A stretch of 64,000 nucleotides of DNA from Actinocatenispora thailandica. Its GTDB lineage: Bacteria > Actinomycetota > Actinomycetes > Mycobacteriales > Micromonosporaceae. Shown in pieces: positions 53,608 to 63,785 of this stretch (position 1 is its first letter; every line of letters begins with the position of its first letter). The notes under the pieces were generated by a model. The model did no database searches and was not told the DNA's origin. It worked only from the letters and a program-made list of their open reading frames with translations. Where the stretch lies: contig NZ_AP023355.1 of NCBI RefSeq assembly GCF_016865425.1, forward strand, positions 5,826,198 to 5,890,197. Reading direction: 5' to 3'. The position numbers and the translations under genes are program-made.

Positions 53608-54704
53608 GCACCACTCCTCTTCTTCGCGGCCGCCACGAGCAGCACCCGGAGCGGCTCGGCGACCGCCTCCGGGTACTCCAGCAGCGCCATGTGTCCGGCA
53701 TCCGGCAGTACCAGCAGCGTCGCGTTCGGCAGCAGCCGGGTGATCTCCTGCGCGTGCGACAGCGGCGTGAACACGTCCTTGTCGCCCGCGATCACCAGCA
53801 CCCGACTGTGCCGCAAGGCTTCCAGCGCCTGGTACCGGCGGTGCCCGTACAGCGTCTTGACGTAGCCGGCGATCGACTCGACCGAGGTACGCGCGTTCAT
53901 CCGCTCCACGTAGCGCACCACGGCCGGGCTCGGCGCGGCACCGGCGAACCCGTACCGCCGGGTCAGCAGGTACGCGAGGTCGCCGGCGGCGTCGCGGGCC
54001 CGGTCGATGATCCCCGGAGTCAGCTTCGCCGCGTTCGCCAGCGCCGGCAGCAGGCTCGCCCGCGGCAGCAGTTTCGGCAACCCCAACGGAACCCCGGCCA
54101 GCTCACCGGCCGAGGTGGAGATGAGCGCCACGGCACGCACCCGGCCGTGCTGCTCGAACAGCTCCGGATGGCGCTCGGCCAGCGCCATGATCGTCATCCC
54201 GCCCATGGAGTGACCCACCAGCGCGACCGGCCCGTCCGGCGCGACCTCCTCCAGCACCCGCCACAACGCGCCGCCGAGCGCATCGATCGAGTACTCCCCG
54301 GCCGGGTGGCGGCCGGACCGGCCGTGCCCGGGCTGGTCGTACGCGACGATGCGCAGCCGCGGCGAGGTCAGCTCCGACAGCGCCTTGCGCTGGAAGTGGA
54401 ACGTGCCGGAATCCAGCGCGTAGCCGTGCACGAACACGACGGTCAGCGCCGGCGAGCCCCGCCCCGGCGGCTCCACCACCTCGACGTGCAGATCCACCCC
54501 GTCGTCGGTGGTGACGATCAGCTCGGCGTCCACCGGCAGCGCGTCGAACGGCTCGTCCCGGTACGGGTCGGCCGCGGCGGGCGTGCGATCGCGCCGGGTC
54601 AGCAGCGCCCGCACCGCGATGCCACCGGCGACCCCGGCGGCCGCGGCGCCGACGGCCGCGCCGACCAGCCCGGCGGTACGGGCCCTGCTGCGTCGTTCGG
54701 CCAT
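53604..54704 (-). CDS. Membrane-anchored alpha/beta hydrolase
   Basis: The 366-residue protein has an N-terminal hydrophobic segment (about 10-35, LVGAAVGAAAAGVAGGIAVR) after a positively charged start, then a hydrolase domain: VVFVHGYALDSGTFHFQRKA, the nucleophile elbow LVGHSMGGMTIMALAERHPE, the acid in IAGDKDVFTPLSHAQ and the histidine in PDAGHMALLEYPE. The triad is complete. It lies between alr and tsaE with overlaps on both sides (TAATG and GTGA), the order seen in other actinomycetes. Substrate unknown. Confidence 0.9.
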   Translation of the reverse strand: MAERRSRARTAGLVGAAVGAAAAGVAGGIAVRALLTRRDRTPAAADPYRDEPFDALPVDAELIVTTDDGVDLHVEVVEPPGRGSPALTVVFVHGYALDSGTFHFQRKALSELTSPRLRIVAYDQPGHGRSGRHPAGEYSIDALGGALWRVLEEVAPDGPVALVGHSMGGMTIMALAERHPELFEQHGRVRAVALISTSAGELAGVPLGLPKLLPRASLLPALANAAKLTPGIIDRARDAAGDLAYLLTRRYGFAGAAPSPAVVRYVERMNARTSVESIAGYVKTLYGHRRYQALEALRHSRVLVIAGDKDVFTPLSHAQEITRLLPNATLLVLPDAGHMALLEYPEAVAEPLRVLLVAAAKKRSGA

Positions 54705-55828
54705 TACGACGCGCCGCCGACGTAGCGCCGCACCGCGCGCGAGACGCCCAGCCGGCACACCACCTCGTAGCTGATCGTGCCGACCACGTCGGCCCAGTCG
54801 TCGGCGGTCGGCTCGCCGTCGTCGCCCGGGCCGAACAGCACCGCGACGTCCCCGTCGGCCACCGGGTCGTCCCCCAGGTCGACCACGAACTGGTCCATGC
54901 AGACCCGCCCGGCGATCGTTCGGCGGGCGCCGCCGAGCCACACCTGCCCCGCGTTGCTCGCCGCCCGGAACACCCCGTCGGCGTAGCCGAGCGGGACCAC
55001 CGCGAGCGTGCTCGGCCGCTCGGTGCGGTAGGTGTGCCCGTACGACACGCCGGCGCCCGCCGGCACCCGCTTGCCGATCAGCACCCGCGCCCGAACCGTC
55101 ATCGCGGGCCGCAGCGGCGCCGCGGCCGGCCACCCGCGCACCGGCGACAGCCCGTAGCAGGCGATCCCCGGACGGACCAGGTCGAAGTGGGTGTCCGGCC
55201 TGGTCAACAGGCCCGCCGAGTTGGCCAGGTGGCGATGGGTCGGCCGCAGCCCGGCGCGCTCGGCGACCGCCAACGCGTCGTGGTACGCCGCGAGCTGCCG
55301 GTCGACGCTCGGATGCCCCGGCTCGTCCGCGCAGGCCAGGTGGCTCCACACGCCGACGACCTGCACCGCGCCGTCCGCCTGCGCCTTCGCCGCGGCGGTG
55401 ACCAGGTCCAGCCAGCGATCCGCGGTCGCGCCGCCCCGGGACAGGCCGGTGTCGATCTTGAGGTGCACCCGGGCCGGCCGGCCGGCGGACCGCCCCGCCG
55501 CGGCGGCGTCGGCGAGGCCACCGAGCGTCGCGCAGGACAGGTCCACGTCTCGCCGCACCGCCGCGTCCACCGGGGTACCGGGCGCGATCAGCCAGGCCAG
55601 CAGCGGCGCCGTGATCCCCGCGTCACGCAGCTGGTACGCCTCGGGCAGGGTGGCCACGCCGAGCCAGCTCGCCCCGCCGCGCAGCGCCGCGCGGGCCGCC
55701 GGCACCGCGCCGTGCCCGTACCCGTCCGCCTTGACGACCGCCATCACCTCGGCCGACGTGAGCCCACCCAGCTGCGCCACGTTGCTCGCGATCGCGTCGA
55801 GATCGATCACCGCCTCGGCCTGCTCCAT
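54704..55828 (-). CDS. alr: Alanine racemase
   Basis: The 374-residue PLP enzyme makes D-alanine for the cell wall. The PLP lysine lies in VMAVVKADGYGHGAV (Lys34 region), the barrel has LKIDTGLSRGGA and HLANSAGLL, and the catalytic tyrosine lies in GAGVSYGHTYRTERP. RVCMDQFVVDLGD is the conserved C-terminal segment. The start at 55828 has GGGGGG close upstream. It begins the alr, hydrolase, tsaE run; its 5' region carries strong hairpins. Confidence 0.96.
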   Translation of the reverse strand: MEQAEAVIDLDAIASNVAQLGGLTSAEVMAVVKADGYGHGAVPAARAALRGGASWLGVATLPEAYQLRDAGITAPLLAWLIAPGTPVDAAVRRDVDLSCATLGGLADAAAAGRSAGRPARVHLKIDTGLSRGGATADRWLDLVTAAAKAQADGAVQVVGVWSHLACADEPGHPSVDRQLAAYHDALAVAERAGLRPTHRHLANSAGLLTRPDTHFDLVRPGIACYGLSPVRGWPAAAPLRPAMTVRARVLIGKRVPAGAGVSYGHTYRTERPSTLAVVPLGYADGVFRAASNAGQVWLGGARRTIAGRVCMDQFVVDLGDDPVADGDVAVLFGPGDDGEPTADDWADVVGTISYEVVCRLGVSRAVRRYVGGAS

Positions 55829-56357
55829 CCCCCCAGTGTTCCAGGTGCACCGCCCACCCCGCCCGCTGGCGCGCTGGTGGACGGGCGGGCGGCCGGCCCC
55901 GGCCGGGTCGGACCGAGGTGACGCCGCGCCGGGCCTCGAGCGGGTGGGCGACGGGGAGACAGGCGAACGGGGAGAGAGGCGTCTGGAACCTCTCTCCCCG
56001 TTCGACCCGGCGCCCGGACCATTCCGGTCGGTCCGGGTGCCAGGCCAAGGCGGCAATACCCCGCGAGGCGGGGAACGCCGCGCCCGGTGCCCGTCCGCAC
56101 CCCCCAGTTCCGGGCGGGTACCGGCACGCGACGATCAACACCGCTGTGTGTGCGTCCCAACACGAATCGTTGTGGACCCTGGTCATGATGCCTGGCGATC
56201 TCCGCGCCGTCCACCGTCGATTCGTCGGCCCAGGCGCACACGGCACCGGCAGAACGACTCTGCGTAGCCGCATTCGTTCGCGGAAACGGCGCACACCGGA
56301 CGGTCACCCGCCCCCGGAAGCGGTACGACCGCTACCCTGCGTGCCGTCCCGGCTTCC
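55829..56357. other. 529-bp gap before alr with three clustered hairpins
   Basis: No gene was recognised. Hairpin 1 is perfect: CGAACGGGGAGAGAGG (55964-55979) and its reverse complement at 55989-56004, with a 9-nt loop. Hairpin 2 is GGCGCCCGGACC (56009-56020) with GGTCCGGGTGCC (56030-56041), also with a 9-nt loop. Hairpin 3 is CCCCGC (56059-56064) with GCGGGG (56068-56073). They lie 136-245 bp upstream of the alr start and 285-394 bp downstream of the nnr stop. They could be terminators, a structured leader of alr, or a small RNA. Confidence 0.65.
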
Positions 56358-57833
56358 TCATCTGAAAGTGTTCGTCCTGCCGTTTCCGCTGGTCAGGGAC
56401 CGGACAACGGGTCGAAGTGCGGACAGGACGTGCATCGCGGTCACGGGCCCGTGCCCGGCCGCCTCCCGGCCGGCGAGACCGTGCGCGAAGGCGGCGGCGA
56501 TCGCGGCACGATCCGCCGGCAGCCCGGCCGCGAGCAGCGAGCCGAGCAGGCCGGACAGCACGTCGCCGGAACCGGCGGTGGCGAGCGCGGCGGTACCGGT
56601 CGAGTTGACCAGGCAGCGGCCGTCCGGCGTGGCGACCACCGTCCGGTCGCCCTTCAGCAGCACGATCACCCCCAGCCGGGCGGCCAACGCGCGCGCTGCC
56701 GCCGGTCGGTCGTCGCCCGGCTCGGCGCCGGACAACCGGGCGAACTCGCGGTCGTGCGGCGTCAGCACGGTCGGCGCGGCACGATCCCCGAGCCAACCGG
56801 CCGGATCCTCGGCCAGCAGCGTCAGGCCGTCCGCGTCCACGCACACCGGTACGTCGGCGGCGAGCGCCGCGCGCAGCTCGCCCTTCGCCCGCACGTCGGT
56901 ACCGAGGCCGGAACCGACCACCCACGCCTGCACCCGGCCCGCGTCACCGACCCGGTCGGAGATCACCGCCGACGGCCAGGCCCGCCGCACGAAGTCGGCG
57001 GCGTGGCCGGCGTACCGGACGAAGCCGGCCGGACCCAGCAGCGCACCGCCGACCGACAGCACCGCCGCACCGCTGTACGCCTCGGAACCGGTCGCCACCC
57101 CGACCACCCCGCGGGTGTACTTGTCCGACAGCGGCCCCGGCACCGGCCAGTCGGCGCCGATGTCGCCGGCGTCCGGAACCGACAACACCGGTCCGGCCGG
57201 CGGCTCCAGCTGCGCCGGCAGGTAGGGACCCAGGCCGATGTCGATCAGCTCGACGAGCCCGGCCCGGGGCGCGGCCGGCCCCACCACCAGGCACGGCTTG
57301 TAGGTACCGAACGTGACGGTGACGTCGGCGCACACCGACTCGGCCGGCGCCGCGCCGGTGTCCACGTCGACCCCGGACGGTACGTCGACGGCCAGCACCG
57401 GCGCGCCCGTCTCGGCGACCGCCCGGACCGCCGCGAGGGCGTCCGGTCGCAGCCCCGGCCGGCCACCGATGCCGACGATGCCGTCGAGTACCAGGTCGAC
57501 CGGGCCGGCCACCGAGTCGACCAGCCGGCCGCCGGCGGCGCGGAAGTCGGCCAGCCCGGCAGCGTGGGTGTGGTCGCCACCGAGCAGCAACGCCCGCACC
57601 TGCGCCCCGCGCCGGGCCAGCCGGGCACCGGCGAACAGCGTGTCCCCACCGTTGTTCCCCGCACCCACCAGCAGCAACACCCGCGACGAGTACACCCCGC
57701 GGTCGGCGAGCAGGCTCGCGGCCCGCACCGCGAGCCCGGCGGCGGCGCGCTGCATCAGCGCGCCGTCCGGCACCGTCGCCATCAGCGCCTGTTCCGCGGC
57801 GCGCACCTGCGCCACCCCGTACGCGTGCCTCAT
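56358..57833 (-). CDS. nnr: Bifunctional NAD(P)HX epimerase/dehydratase
   Basis: The 491-residue protein fuses the YjeF-N epimerase (about 1-215) and the ribokinase-like dehydratase (about 225-491). In the first part [20 protein letters not shown] and [20 protein letters not shown] are typical. In the second part [35 protein letters not shown] and [20 protein letters not shown] are seen. It repairs hydrated NADH and NADPH. The ATG at 57833 overlaps the acpS stop by four bases. Confidence 0.96.
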   Translation of the reverse strand: MRHAYGVAQVRAAEQALMATVPDGALMQRAAAGLAVRAASLLADRGVYSSRVLLLVGAGNNGGDTLFAGARLARRGAQVRALLLGGDHTHAAGLADFRAAGGRLVDSVAGPVDLVLDGIVGIGGRPGLRPDALAAVRAVAETGAPVLAVDVPSGVDVDTGAAPAESVCADVTVTFGTYKPCLVVGPAAPRAGLVELIDIGLGPYLPAQLEPPAGPVLSVPDAGDIGADWPVPGPLSDKYTRGVVGVATGSEAYSGAAVLSVGGALLGPAGFVRYAGHAADFVRRAWPSAVISDRVGDAGRVQAWVVGSGLGTDVRAKGELRAALAADVPVCVDADGLTLLAEDPAGWLGDRAAPTVLTPHDREFARLSGAEPGDDRPAAARALAARLGVIVLLKGDRTVVATPDGRCLVNSTGTAALATAGSGDVLSGLLGSLLAAGLPADRAAIAAAFAHGLAGREAAGHGPVTAMHVLSALRPVVRSLTSGNGRTNTFR

Positions 57834-58203
57834 GACTCCCCCTCCGCGACGACCATGGCCGAGGCGATCCCCCGTCGTGCGACAGCGACAGGTGCCAGCG
57901 CTCGACGCCGTGTTCGGCGGCGGCGTCGGCGACGGTACCGGTGACCGCCAGCCACGGCCGGCCCGCCGAGTCGACGACCACCTCGCAGTCGCGCCAGTTC
58001 AGCCCGGCCGGTGCGCCGAGCGCCTTGGCCACCGCCTCCTTGGCCGCGAACCGGGCGGCCAGCGACTCCGGCGCGCGCGGACGGCCGACCGCCGTCACCC
58101 GCTCGTCGTCGGTGAACAACCGGTCCACCAGCATCGGCGTCCGCAGCAGCGCCCGCGCGAACCGCTCGACCAACACCACGTCCACTCCCACCCCGATGAT
58201 CAC
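57830..58203 (-). CDS. acpS: Holo-[acyl-carrier-protein] synthase, interrupted by an apparent 1-base deletion
   Basis: From GTG 58203 the frame gives [20 protein letters not shown], then [17 protein letters not shown] with the metal-binding glutamate, and HLSLSHDGG. The rest, [13 protein letters not shown], is in another frame and ends at 57830. The break lies in a run of five C on the plus strand (57869-57873); one more base restores a 124-residue protein, the normal AcpS length. A sequencing error is likely. AcpS transfers phosphopantetheine to acyl carrier protein. Confidence 0.9.
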
Positions 58204-58365
58204 GGCTCCACCCTGACACACCGCGGCGGGGCGTGAGCAACGTCGGCTGTGGCAGCCTGGAAGCCCACCCGCACCGCCTGCCGGCACCGCCCGTCGGCAC
58301 CGCCCGCCCCCGGCACCCGCCCGACCGCCTCGCCTGCCGCCCGTATCACCTGGAGGAACGTGCCG

Positions 58366-60417
58366 ATGACCGATCCGGACGACTACGACGAGAACCTCTG
58401 GCTGGAGGAGATCGACTCGCCGCGCGCGCTCGGCTGGGTCCGGGAACGCAACGCGGAGACGATCGCCGCGCTGTCCGGACCGGAGTTCGAGACGCTGCGG
58501 GCGTCGATCCGGGAGGTGCTCGACGCCGACGACCGGATCCCCTATGTCACCCGGCGCGGGGCGTACCGGTACAACTTCTGGCGCGACGCGGAGCACCCGC
58601 GCGGGCTGTGGCGCCGCACCACACCCGAGTCGTACCGCAGCGAGCAGCCGGTGTGGGAGACGGTGCTGGACGTCGACCGGCTCGCCGCCGACGAGGGCGA
58701 GAACTGGGTCTGGGACGGCGCGACCGTGCTGCGGCCGGACTACACCCGGGCGCTGGTGTCGCTGTCCCGGGGCGGGGCGGACGCCAGCGTGGTCCGCGAG
58801 TACGACCTCGCCCGGCGCGAGTTCGTCGCCGACGGTTTCGTGCTGCCGGAGGCGAAGACGTCGATCGACTGGATCGACGCGGACCGCATCTACGTCGCCA
58901 CCGACTTCGGCCCCGACACCCTGACCACCGCCGGGCTGCCCCGCACCGTACGGGAATGGCGCCGCGGCACGCCGCTCGCCGACGCCGAGCTGGTGTACGC
59001 CGGCGAGCCCACCGACTCCGGCGTCTCGGCGTGGCACGACGACACCCCGGGCTTCGAACGCGACTTCGTCTCCCGTTCGGTCGACTTCTACCGCACCGAG
59101 TGGTACCTGCGCGACGGTGCCGCGCTGCGCCGCATCCCGGTGCCGGACGACGCGATCGCCGCCGTGCAGCGCGACTGGCTGCTGATCGAGCTGCGCTCCG
59201 ACTGGCCGGTGGCCGGCACCACGCACCCGGCCGGTTCGCTGCTCGCCACCCGGTTCGAGGAGTTCCTCGCCGGCGGTGCCACAGCCGCACCCGAGCTGGT
59301 GGTGCTGTTCGCACCGGACGACCACACCGCGCTCGCCGGCTGGTCCTGGACCCGGCACCGGCTGATCGTCACCGAACTGCGGGACGTGTCGAGCCACCTG
59401 CGGGTACTCACACCCGCCGAATCGGGGCCGTGGCACGCGGCGACGCTGACCGCGCTGCCGGCGCACAGCGACGCGTCCGCGTTCGGTACCGACAGCGACG
59501 AGGACGACGAGTACCAGCTCACCGTGGAAAGCTTCCTGACCCCGTCCACCGTGCACCTCGGCACCGCGGGCGCGGGCGACGCGGTACCGGTGAAGCACGA
59601 GCCGCGCTACTTCGACGCGACCGGGCTGGCGGTGCGGCAGCAGTTCACCGCCTCGGCGGACGGCACGAAGGTGCCGTACTTCGTGGTCGGGCCGGACACC
59701 GACGAGCCGCTGCCGACCCTGCTGTACGGCTACGGCGGCTTCGAGATCTCCCTGCTGCCAGGCTATTCCGGCGTCATCGGCCGGGCCTGGCTGGCCCGCG
59801 GCTTCCGGTACGCGGTGGCGAACACCCGCGGCGGCGCCGAGTACGGCTCGCCCTGGCACACCGCCGCGCTGCGCGCGAACCGGCGCCGGGTGTACGACGA
59901 CTTCGCCGCGGTGGCAACGGATCTGACCGAGCGCGGGCTCACCACACCGAGCCGGCTCGGCATCCTCGGCGGCAGCAACGGTGGGCTGCTGACCGCGCTG
60001 ATGGCGATGCGCCGGCCGGAGCTGTTCGGCGCCGCCGTCAGCGAGGTGCCGCTGACCGACATGCGCCGCTACCACCGGCTGCTCGCCGGCGCGCTGTGGG
60101 TGCCCGAGTACGGCGACCCGGACGTCGCCGACGACTGGGCGTTCCTGCGCGAGTTCTCGCCGTACCACCAGATCCGGCCGGACGGCGAGTATCCGCCACT
60201 GCTGTTCACCACTTCCACCCGGGACGACCGGGTGCACCCCGGCCACGCCCGCAAGATGGTCGCCCGGCTGCGGGCGGCCGGCCACGACGTGTCGTACTAC
60301 GAGAACATCGAGGGCGGCCACGCCGGGGCCGCCGACAACGCCCAGGCCGCGTTCCTGTCCGCCCTCGTGCACCACTTCCTGCACCGCCACCTGGCCGGCA
60401 CCGAGTGTCCCCGGTAG
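58366..60417 (+). CDS. Prolyl oligopeptidase family (S9) serine peptidase
   Basis: The 683-residue protein starts at 58366, eight bases after GGAGGA. It has a propeller-type N-terminal domain (about 1-420) and a C-terminal catalytic domain: [32 protein letters not shown], the nucleophile Ser537 in [20 protein letters not shown], an Asp in [19 protein letters not shown] and the histidine in ENIEGGHAG. No signal peptide is seen, so it is probably cytoplasmic and cleaves short peptides. It is alone on its strand and converges with the Hsp70-like gene, with four bases between. Confidence 0.92.
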   Translation: MTDPDDYDENLWLEEIDSPRALGWVRERNAETIAALSGPEFETLRASIREVLDADDRIPYVTRRGAYRYNFWRDAEHPRGLWRRTTPESYRSEQPVWETVLDVDRLAADEGENWVWDGATVLRPDYTRALVSLSRGGADASVVREYDLARREFVADGFVLPEAKTSIDWIDADRIYVATDFGPDTLTTAGLPRTVREWRRGTPLADAELVYAGEPTDSGVSAWHDDTPGFERDFVSRSVDFYRTEWYLRDGAALRRIPVPDDAIAAVQRDWLLIELRSDWPVAGTTHPAGSLLATRFEEFLAGGATAAPELVVLFAPDDHTALAGWSWTRHRLIVTELRDVSSHLRVLTPAESGPWHAATLTALPAHSDASAFGTDSDEDDEYQLTVESFLTPSTVHLGTAGAGDAVPVKHEPRYFDATGLAVRQQFTASADGTKVPYFVVGPDTDEPLPTLLYGYGGFEISLLPGYSGVIGRAWLARGFRYAVANTRGGAEYGSPWHTAALRANRRRVYDDFAAVATDLTERGLTTPSRLGILGGSNGGLLTALMAMRRPELFGAAVSEVPLTDMRRYHRLLAGALWVPEYGDPDVADDWAFLREFSPYHQIRPDGEYPPLLFTTSTRDDRVHPGHARKMVARLRAAGHDVSYYENIEGGHAGAADNAQAAFLSALVHHFLHRHLAGTECPR

Positions 60418-60421
60418 ACGG

Positions 60422-62575
60422 TCAGGACCAGATGTCCTGCGGACCGAACCGGCCACCGGCCAGCAGCCGGGCGAGGTCGGCCAGCACCGTCGCCGCCGCG
60501 GCCAGGTGCCACTCGGACGAGCGGCCCTTGGCCGTCGCGGCGACCATCCGGGCACACGCGGTGCCGAGCACCTCCGCCGCCACCGGCAGCGGCCCGGCCA
60601 GCAGCCGGGCGGCTGCGGCGATCCCCGCCGCGACGGCCGGATCCGTGTCGTCGAACCGGGTCTGCGCGGTGGCGTCGGCGGCGAACCGCTCGGCCCTCGC
60701 TGCGTCGTCGGTGAGCACCGCGCAGCACGCCAGCAGCCACGCCCGGTCGACCGGATCGCCGCAACCGTAGGCGATCCGTACCGCCTCCTCGACGGTCGCG
60801 GCATCGCAGCGCGGGCCGCCGGTCAGCACCTGGTAGGTCAGGACGGAGACCCAGGTGTTCGGCGTGGCCTGCGTCCGCGCGCACCGCAGCGCCTCCGCGG
60901 CCAGCTCGGCACCCCGGTCCGGATCGACCGCCGCGACGGTGACCGCAGCCGAGGCCAGCATGCTCGCCCGGGCGTCCGGGTCGTCCAGGTAGCCAGCGAG
61001 TCGCACCGCGCGCGCCGGATCGACCAGCGCCGCCGCCTGCCCGACCGACAGCAGGCCGTCCCGGCGCTGCTGCTGGTCCGCGATCCCCTCGACGAGCAAC
61101 TCGGCGACCTCGATCAGCGCGGCGGCGCGGGCCGGCAGCACCGGCCGCAGGCCCGTGGCGAGATCCGCCAACGCCATCACCTGCCAGTACGGGTCGGGCG
61201 CGGCCAGCGCCGTCCGCGCCGCCGCGGACCCCAGCGGAGCCAGCTCGGGCAGTTCGGCCGCGGCCAACCCGACCAGCACCTCGCCGAGCGCGCCGGCCCG
61301 GAACCGGACGTCGTGGGTGGTCCGGGCGACCGCGTCGGCCTCGACCGCGAGCTGCCGGGCCCGATCCGGCGCCACCGACGCCATCGCGGCGGCCAGGTGC
61401 GCCAACGCCGGCGCCCGGTCGGCCGGCGCGGACACCCGGCGGGCGAGCTGCTCCGCCTGGGCCAGCAGCCGGTACGCCTGGTCGGCCCGGACCCGCCGCG
61501 GGTCCGCCGGGCCGCCTACCGGGGCGGACCGGGCGAGCAGCCCGAGCAGCGCGCCGTGCACGCCGACCAGTTCCGGCTGGTTGACTCCGGTGGGCGCCAC
61601 CCCCAGCTCGCGATGCAGCACGGTGGCCACCAGCGGCATCCGGCTCATCCCGCCCACCAGGAACATCGGCCCGGGCAGCGGCAGTGCCAGGCCGGCCGCC
61701 CGGAGCACCGCCCGCAGCGCCTCGACGGCGTCGCCGACCATCGGCTCGGCGATGCCCTCCAGCTCGGCGCGGGAGATCGGGGCGTCGACGCCGACCAGCG
61801 GTACGTGCACGCTCGCCTGCGGGGTGCGGGACAGCATCTCCTTCGCGGCCCGTACGTCGTCGAGCAGCTGCTGCCGCGCCCGCCGGTCGTCCGGCGTGTC
61901 CGGCACCCGGAGCCGCTGCCACCCGGCGGGATCCCGCTCCCGGTGGGTGCGGTCGAGGTGGTCGATCAGCTCGTCGTCCAGGTCCAGCCCGCCGGCCTCG
62001 GCGAGCCGTTCGGTCGCCAGGATCCGGTCGCCGAACACCACCGAGACTGCGGCGGTACCGCCGAGATCGAGCACGGTCAGCGGCGCGGCCTGGGCGCCGA
62101 ACAGCCGGTGGAAGTACCGGGCGGCGGCGATCGGCGCCGCCTCCAGCAGCGCCCTGCCCAGTCCCGCCGACTCCGCTGCCACCGTCAGCACCGACCGTTC
62201 CCGCTCTGCCCAGCCGGCCGGGCACAGCAGCACCACCGTGCCGGGCGCGGCTCCGCCGACCCGGGCCGCTTCCGCGGCGACCCGGCCGAGCACCGCCGCC
62301 AGCGCCGTGACGACCGGTACGTCGGCGCCCAGCTTCACCGTCTCGTCGGCGATGCGCAGCAGCGGGTTCGGCTCGTACCGCTCCGGGGCGAGCCGGGCGG
62401 CGTGCACCGCGTCCCGGCCGGCGAGCAGGCCTCCGTCGGGTTGGGCGAACACCGCCGACGGCAGCAGCGGCGAGGAGTCGAACAGCAGCGGTTCGACCCG
62501 CCCGTCCGGGTGGCCCAGCATCGCCACCGTGTGCACCGCGCCCAGCTGGACCGCCAGCCCGCATCCCACCGCCAT
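60422..62575 (-). CDS. Hsp70-like ATPase with helical-repeat C-terminal region
   Basis: The 717-residue protein starts at 62575 after GGAGGG. The N-terminal half is an actin/Hsp70-type ATPase: the phosphate-1 motif region ([14 protein letters not shown]) is weak, but [20 protein letters not shown] and [20 protein letters not shown] match phosphate 2 and adenosine motifs. The usual peptide-binding domain is absent. The C-terminal half (about 365-717) is a long series of Ala-rich helical pairs such as [20 protein letters not shown]. Proteins of this design occur in actinomycetes; function unknown. Confidence 0.8.
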   Translation of the reverse strand: MAVGCGLAVQLGAVHTVAMLGHPDGRVEPLLFDSSPLLPSAVFAQPDGGLLAGRDAVHAARLAPERYEPNPLLRIADETVKLGADVPVVTALAAVLGRVAAEAARVGGAAPGTVVLLCPAGWAERERSVLTVAAESAGLGRALLEAAPIAAARYFHRLFGAQAAPLTVLDLGGTAAVSVVFGDRILATERLAEAGGLDLDDELIDHLDRTHRERDPAGWQRLRVPDTPDDRRARQQLLDDVRAAKEMLSRTPQASVHVPLVGVDAPISRAELEGIAEPMVGDAVEALRAVLRAAGLALPLPGPMFLVGGMSRMPLVATVLHRELGVAPTGVNQPELVGVHGALLGLLARSAPVGGPADPRRVRADQAYRLLAQAEQLARRVSAPADRAPALAHLAAAMASVAPDRARQLAVEADAVARTTHDVRFRAGALGEVLVGLAAAELPELAPLGSAAARTALAAPDPYWQVMALADLATGLRPVLPARAAALIEVAELLVEGIADQQQRRDGLLSVGQAAALVDPARAVRLAGYLDDPDARASMLASAAVTVAAVDPDRGAELAAEALRCARTQATPNTWVSVLTYQVLTGGPRCDAATVEEAVRIAYGCGDPVDRAWLLACCAVLTDDAARAERFAADATAQTRFDDTDPAVAAGIAAAARLLAGPLPVAAEVLGTACARMVAATAKGRSSEWHLAAAATVLADLARLLAGGRFGPQDIWS

Positions 62576-62691
62576 CGGGGCCCTCCGTCCGATCGGCGCG
62601 CAGGCCACGCCTGCCGTACCGCTCCGACCGTAGCCACCCCGGCCAACAGCCGACACCCGGCGACGACCAGCGCTGTTGTTAGCGTGGACGG

Positions 62692-63726
62692 ATGGAACAT
62701 CGGAGACTGGGTGGTAGCGGGTTGCAGGTCAGCGCCGTCACGTACGGCAACTGGCTGACCCACGGCAAGGACACCGAGCGGGTGGCGCGGGAGTGCGTCG
62801 CCGCCGCGCTCGACGCCGGCATCACCACGTTCGACACCGCCGACGTGTACGGCGCGCCCGACTACGGCGCCGCCGAGGAGGTGCTGGGCGGTGCGCTGGC
62901 GTCGGTGCGCCGGGCCGGCTACGTGCTGTGCACCAAGGTGTGTGGCCGCACCGGGCCGGGCGCGAACGACCAGGGCCTGTCCCGCAAGCACATCCTGGAG
63001 AGCTGCGACGCCTCGCTGCGCCGGCTCGGCACCGACCACATCGACCTGTACCAGGCGCACCGGTACGACGACGGCACGCCGCTGGAGGAGACCATGGTCG
63101 CGTTCGCCGACCTGGTACGGCAGGGCAAGGTCGGCTACCTCGGTACCTCGGAGTGGCGGCCGGACCAGATCGAGGCGGCCGCCGCGCTCGCCGCCGAGCT
63201 GCGGGTGCCGCTGATCTCCAACCAGCCGCAGTACTCGATGCTCTGGCGGGTGATCGAGCCCGAGGTGGTGCCGACCTGCGAGCGGCTCGGCATCGGCCAG
63301 ATCGTCTGGTCGCCGGTCGCGCAGGGCGTGCTGACCGGCAAGTACCTGCCGGGCCAGCCGCTACCCGCGGGCAGCCGGGCGACCCAGGAGCGCGGCGGCC
63401 GGTTCGTCGGCCGGTACCTGGGCGACGCCGTGCTGTCCGCCGTGCAGCGGCTGCGGCCGATCGCCGACGAGCACGGGTTGACGCTGGCGCAGCTGGCGAT
63501 CCGCTGGGTGCTGACGAACCCGGCGGTGTCCAGCGCGATCCTCGGCGCCTCCCGGCCGGAGCAGGTGCGCGACAACGCGGTGGCGGCCGGCGCGGTGCTG
63601 GACGCGGACACGCTGGCCCGCATCGACGCCGCGTTCGTCGACCCCGACCTCGGCGACCTGGTCGAACGCGATCCCGGCAAGATCGCCACCCCGTTCGCGG
63701 TCCGGGACGGCTGGCAGCGCGGCTGA
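62692..63726 (+). CDS. Aldo/keto reductase
   Basis: The 344-residue protein has the full aldo/keto reductase pattern: MEHRRLGGSGLQVSAVTYGN, the catalytic Asp and Tyr in TTFDTADVYG, the Lys in VLCTKVCGR, and the His in YQAHRYDDGTPLEET. SRKHILESCDASLRRLGTDH is the family signature. The NADPH region near the end is SAILGASRPEQVRDNAVAAG. It resembles the potassium-channel beta-subunit/YghZ group. Substrate unknown. Confidence 0.93.
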   Translation: MEHRRLGGSGLQVSAVTYGNWLTHGKDTERVARECVAAALDAGITTFDTADVYGAPDYGAAEEVLGGALASVRRAGYVLCTKVCGRTGPGANDQGLSRKHILESCDASLRRLGTDHIDLYQAHRYDDGTPLEETMVAFADLVRQGKVGYLGTSEWRPDQIEAAAALAAELRVPLISNQPQYSMLWRVIEPEVVPTCERLGIGQIVWSPVAQGVLTGKYLPGQPLPAGSRATQERGGRFVGRYLGDAVLSAVQRLRPIADEHGLTLAQLAIRWVLTNPAVSSAILGASRPEQVRDNAVAAGAVLDADTLARIDAAFVDPDLGDLVERDPGKIATPFAVRDGWQRG

Positions 63727-63752
63727 CCGTCCGTCCACAGTAGACAGAAAGT

Positions 63753-63785
63753 GCCGGGTTCGCCCGCACCGTGGGCGGACCCGGC
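63753..63785. terminator. Bidirectional terminator between convergent genes
   Basis: GCCGGGTTCGCCC (63753-63765) pairs with GGGCGGACCCGGC (63773-63785) with one mismatch and a 7-nt loop. It lies 26 bp after the aldo/keto reductase stop and directly before the LysR stop codon. Confidence 0.7.

Noticed and set aside
56944-60804. Minus-strand open frame of 1286 codons
   Set aside because: Only the short AcpS N-terminal segment inside it is real. The rest is antisense to the S9 peptidase gene or is a shadow of nnr.
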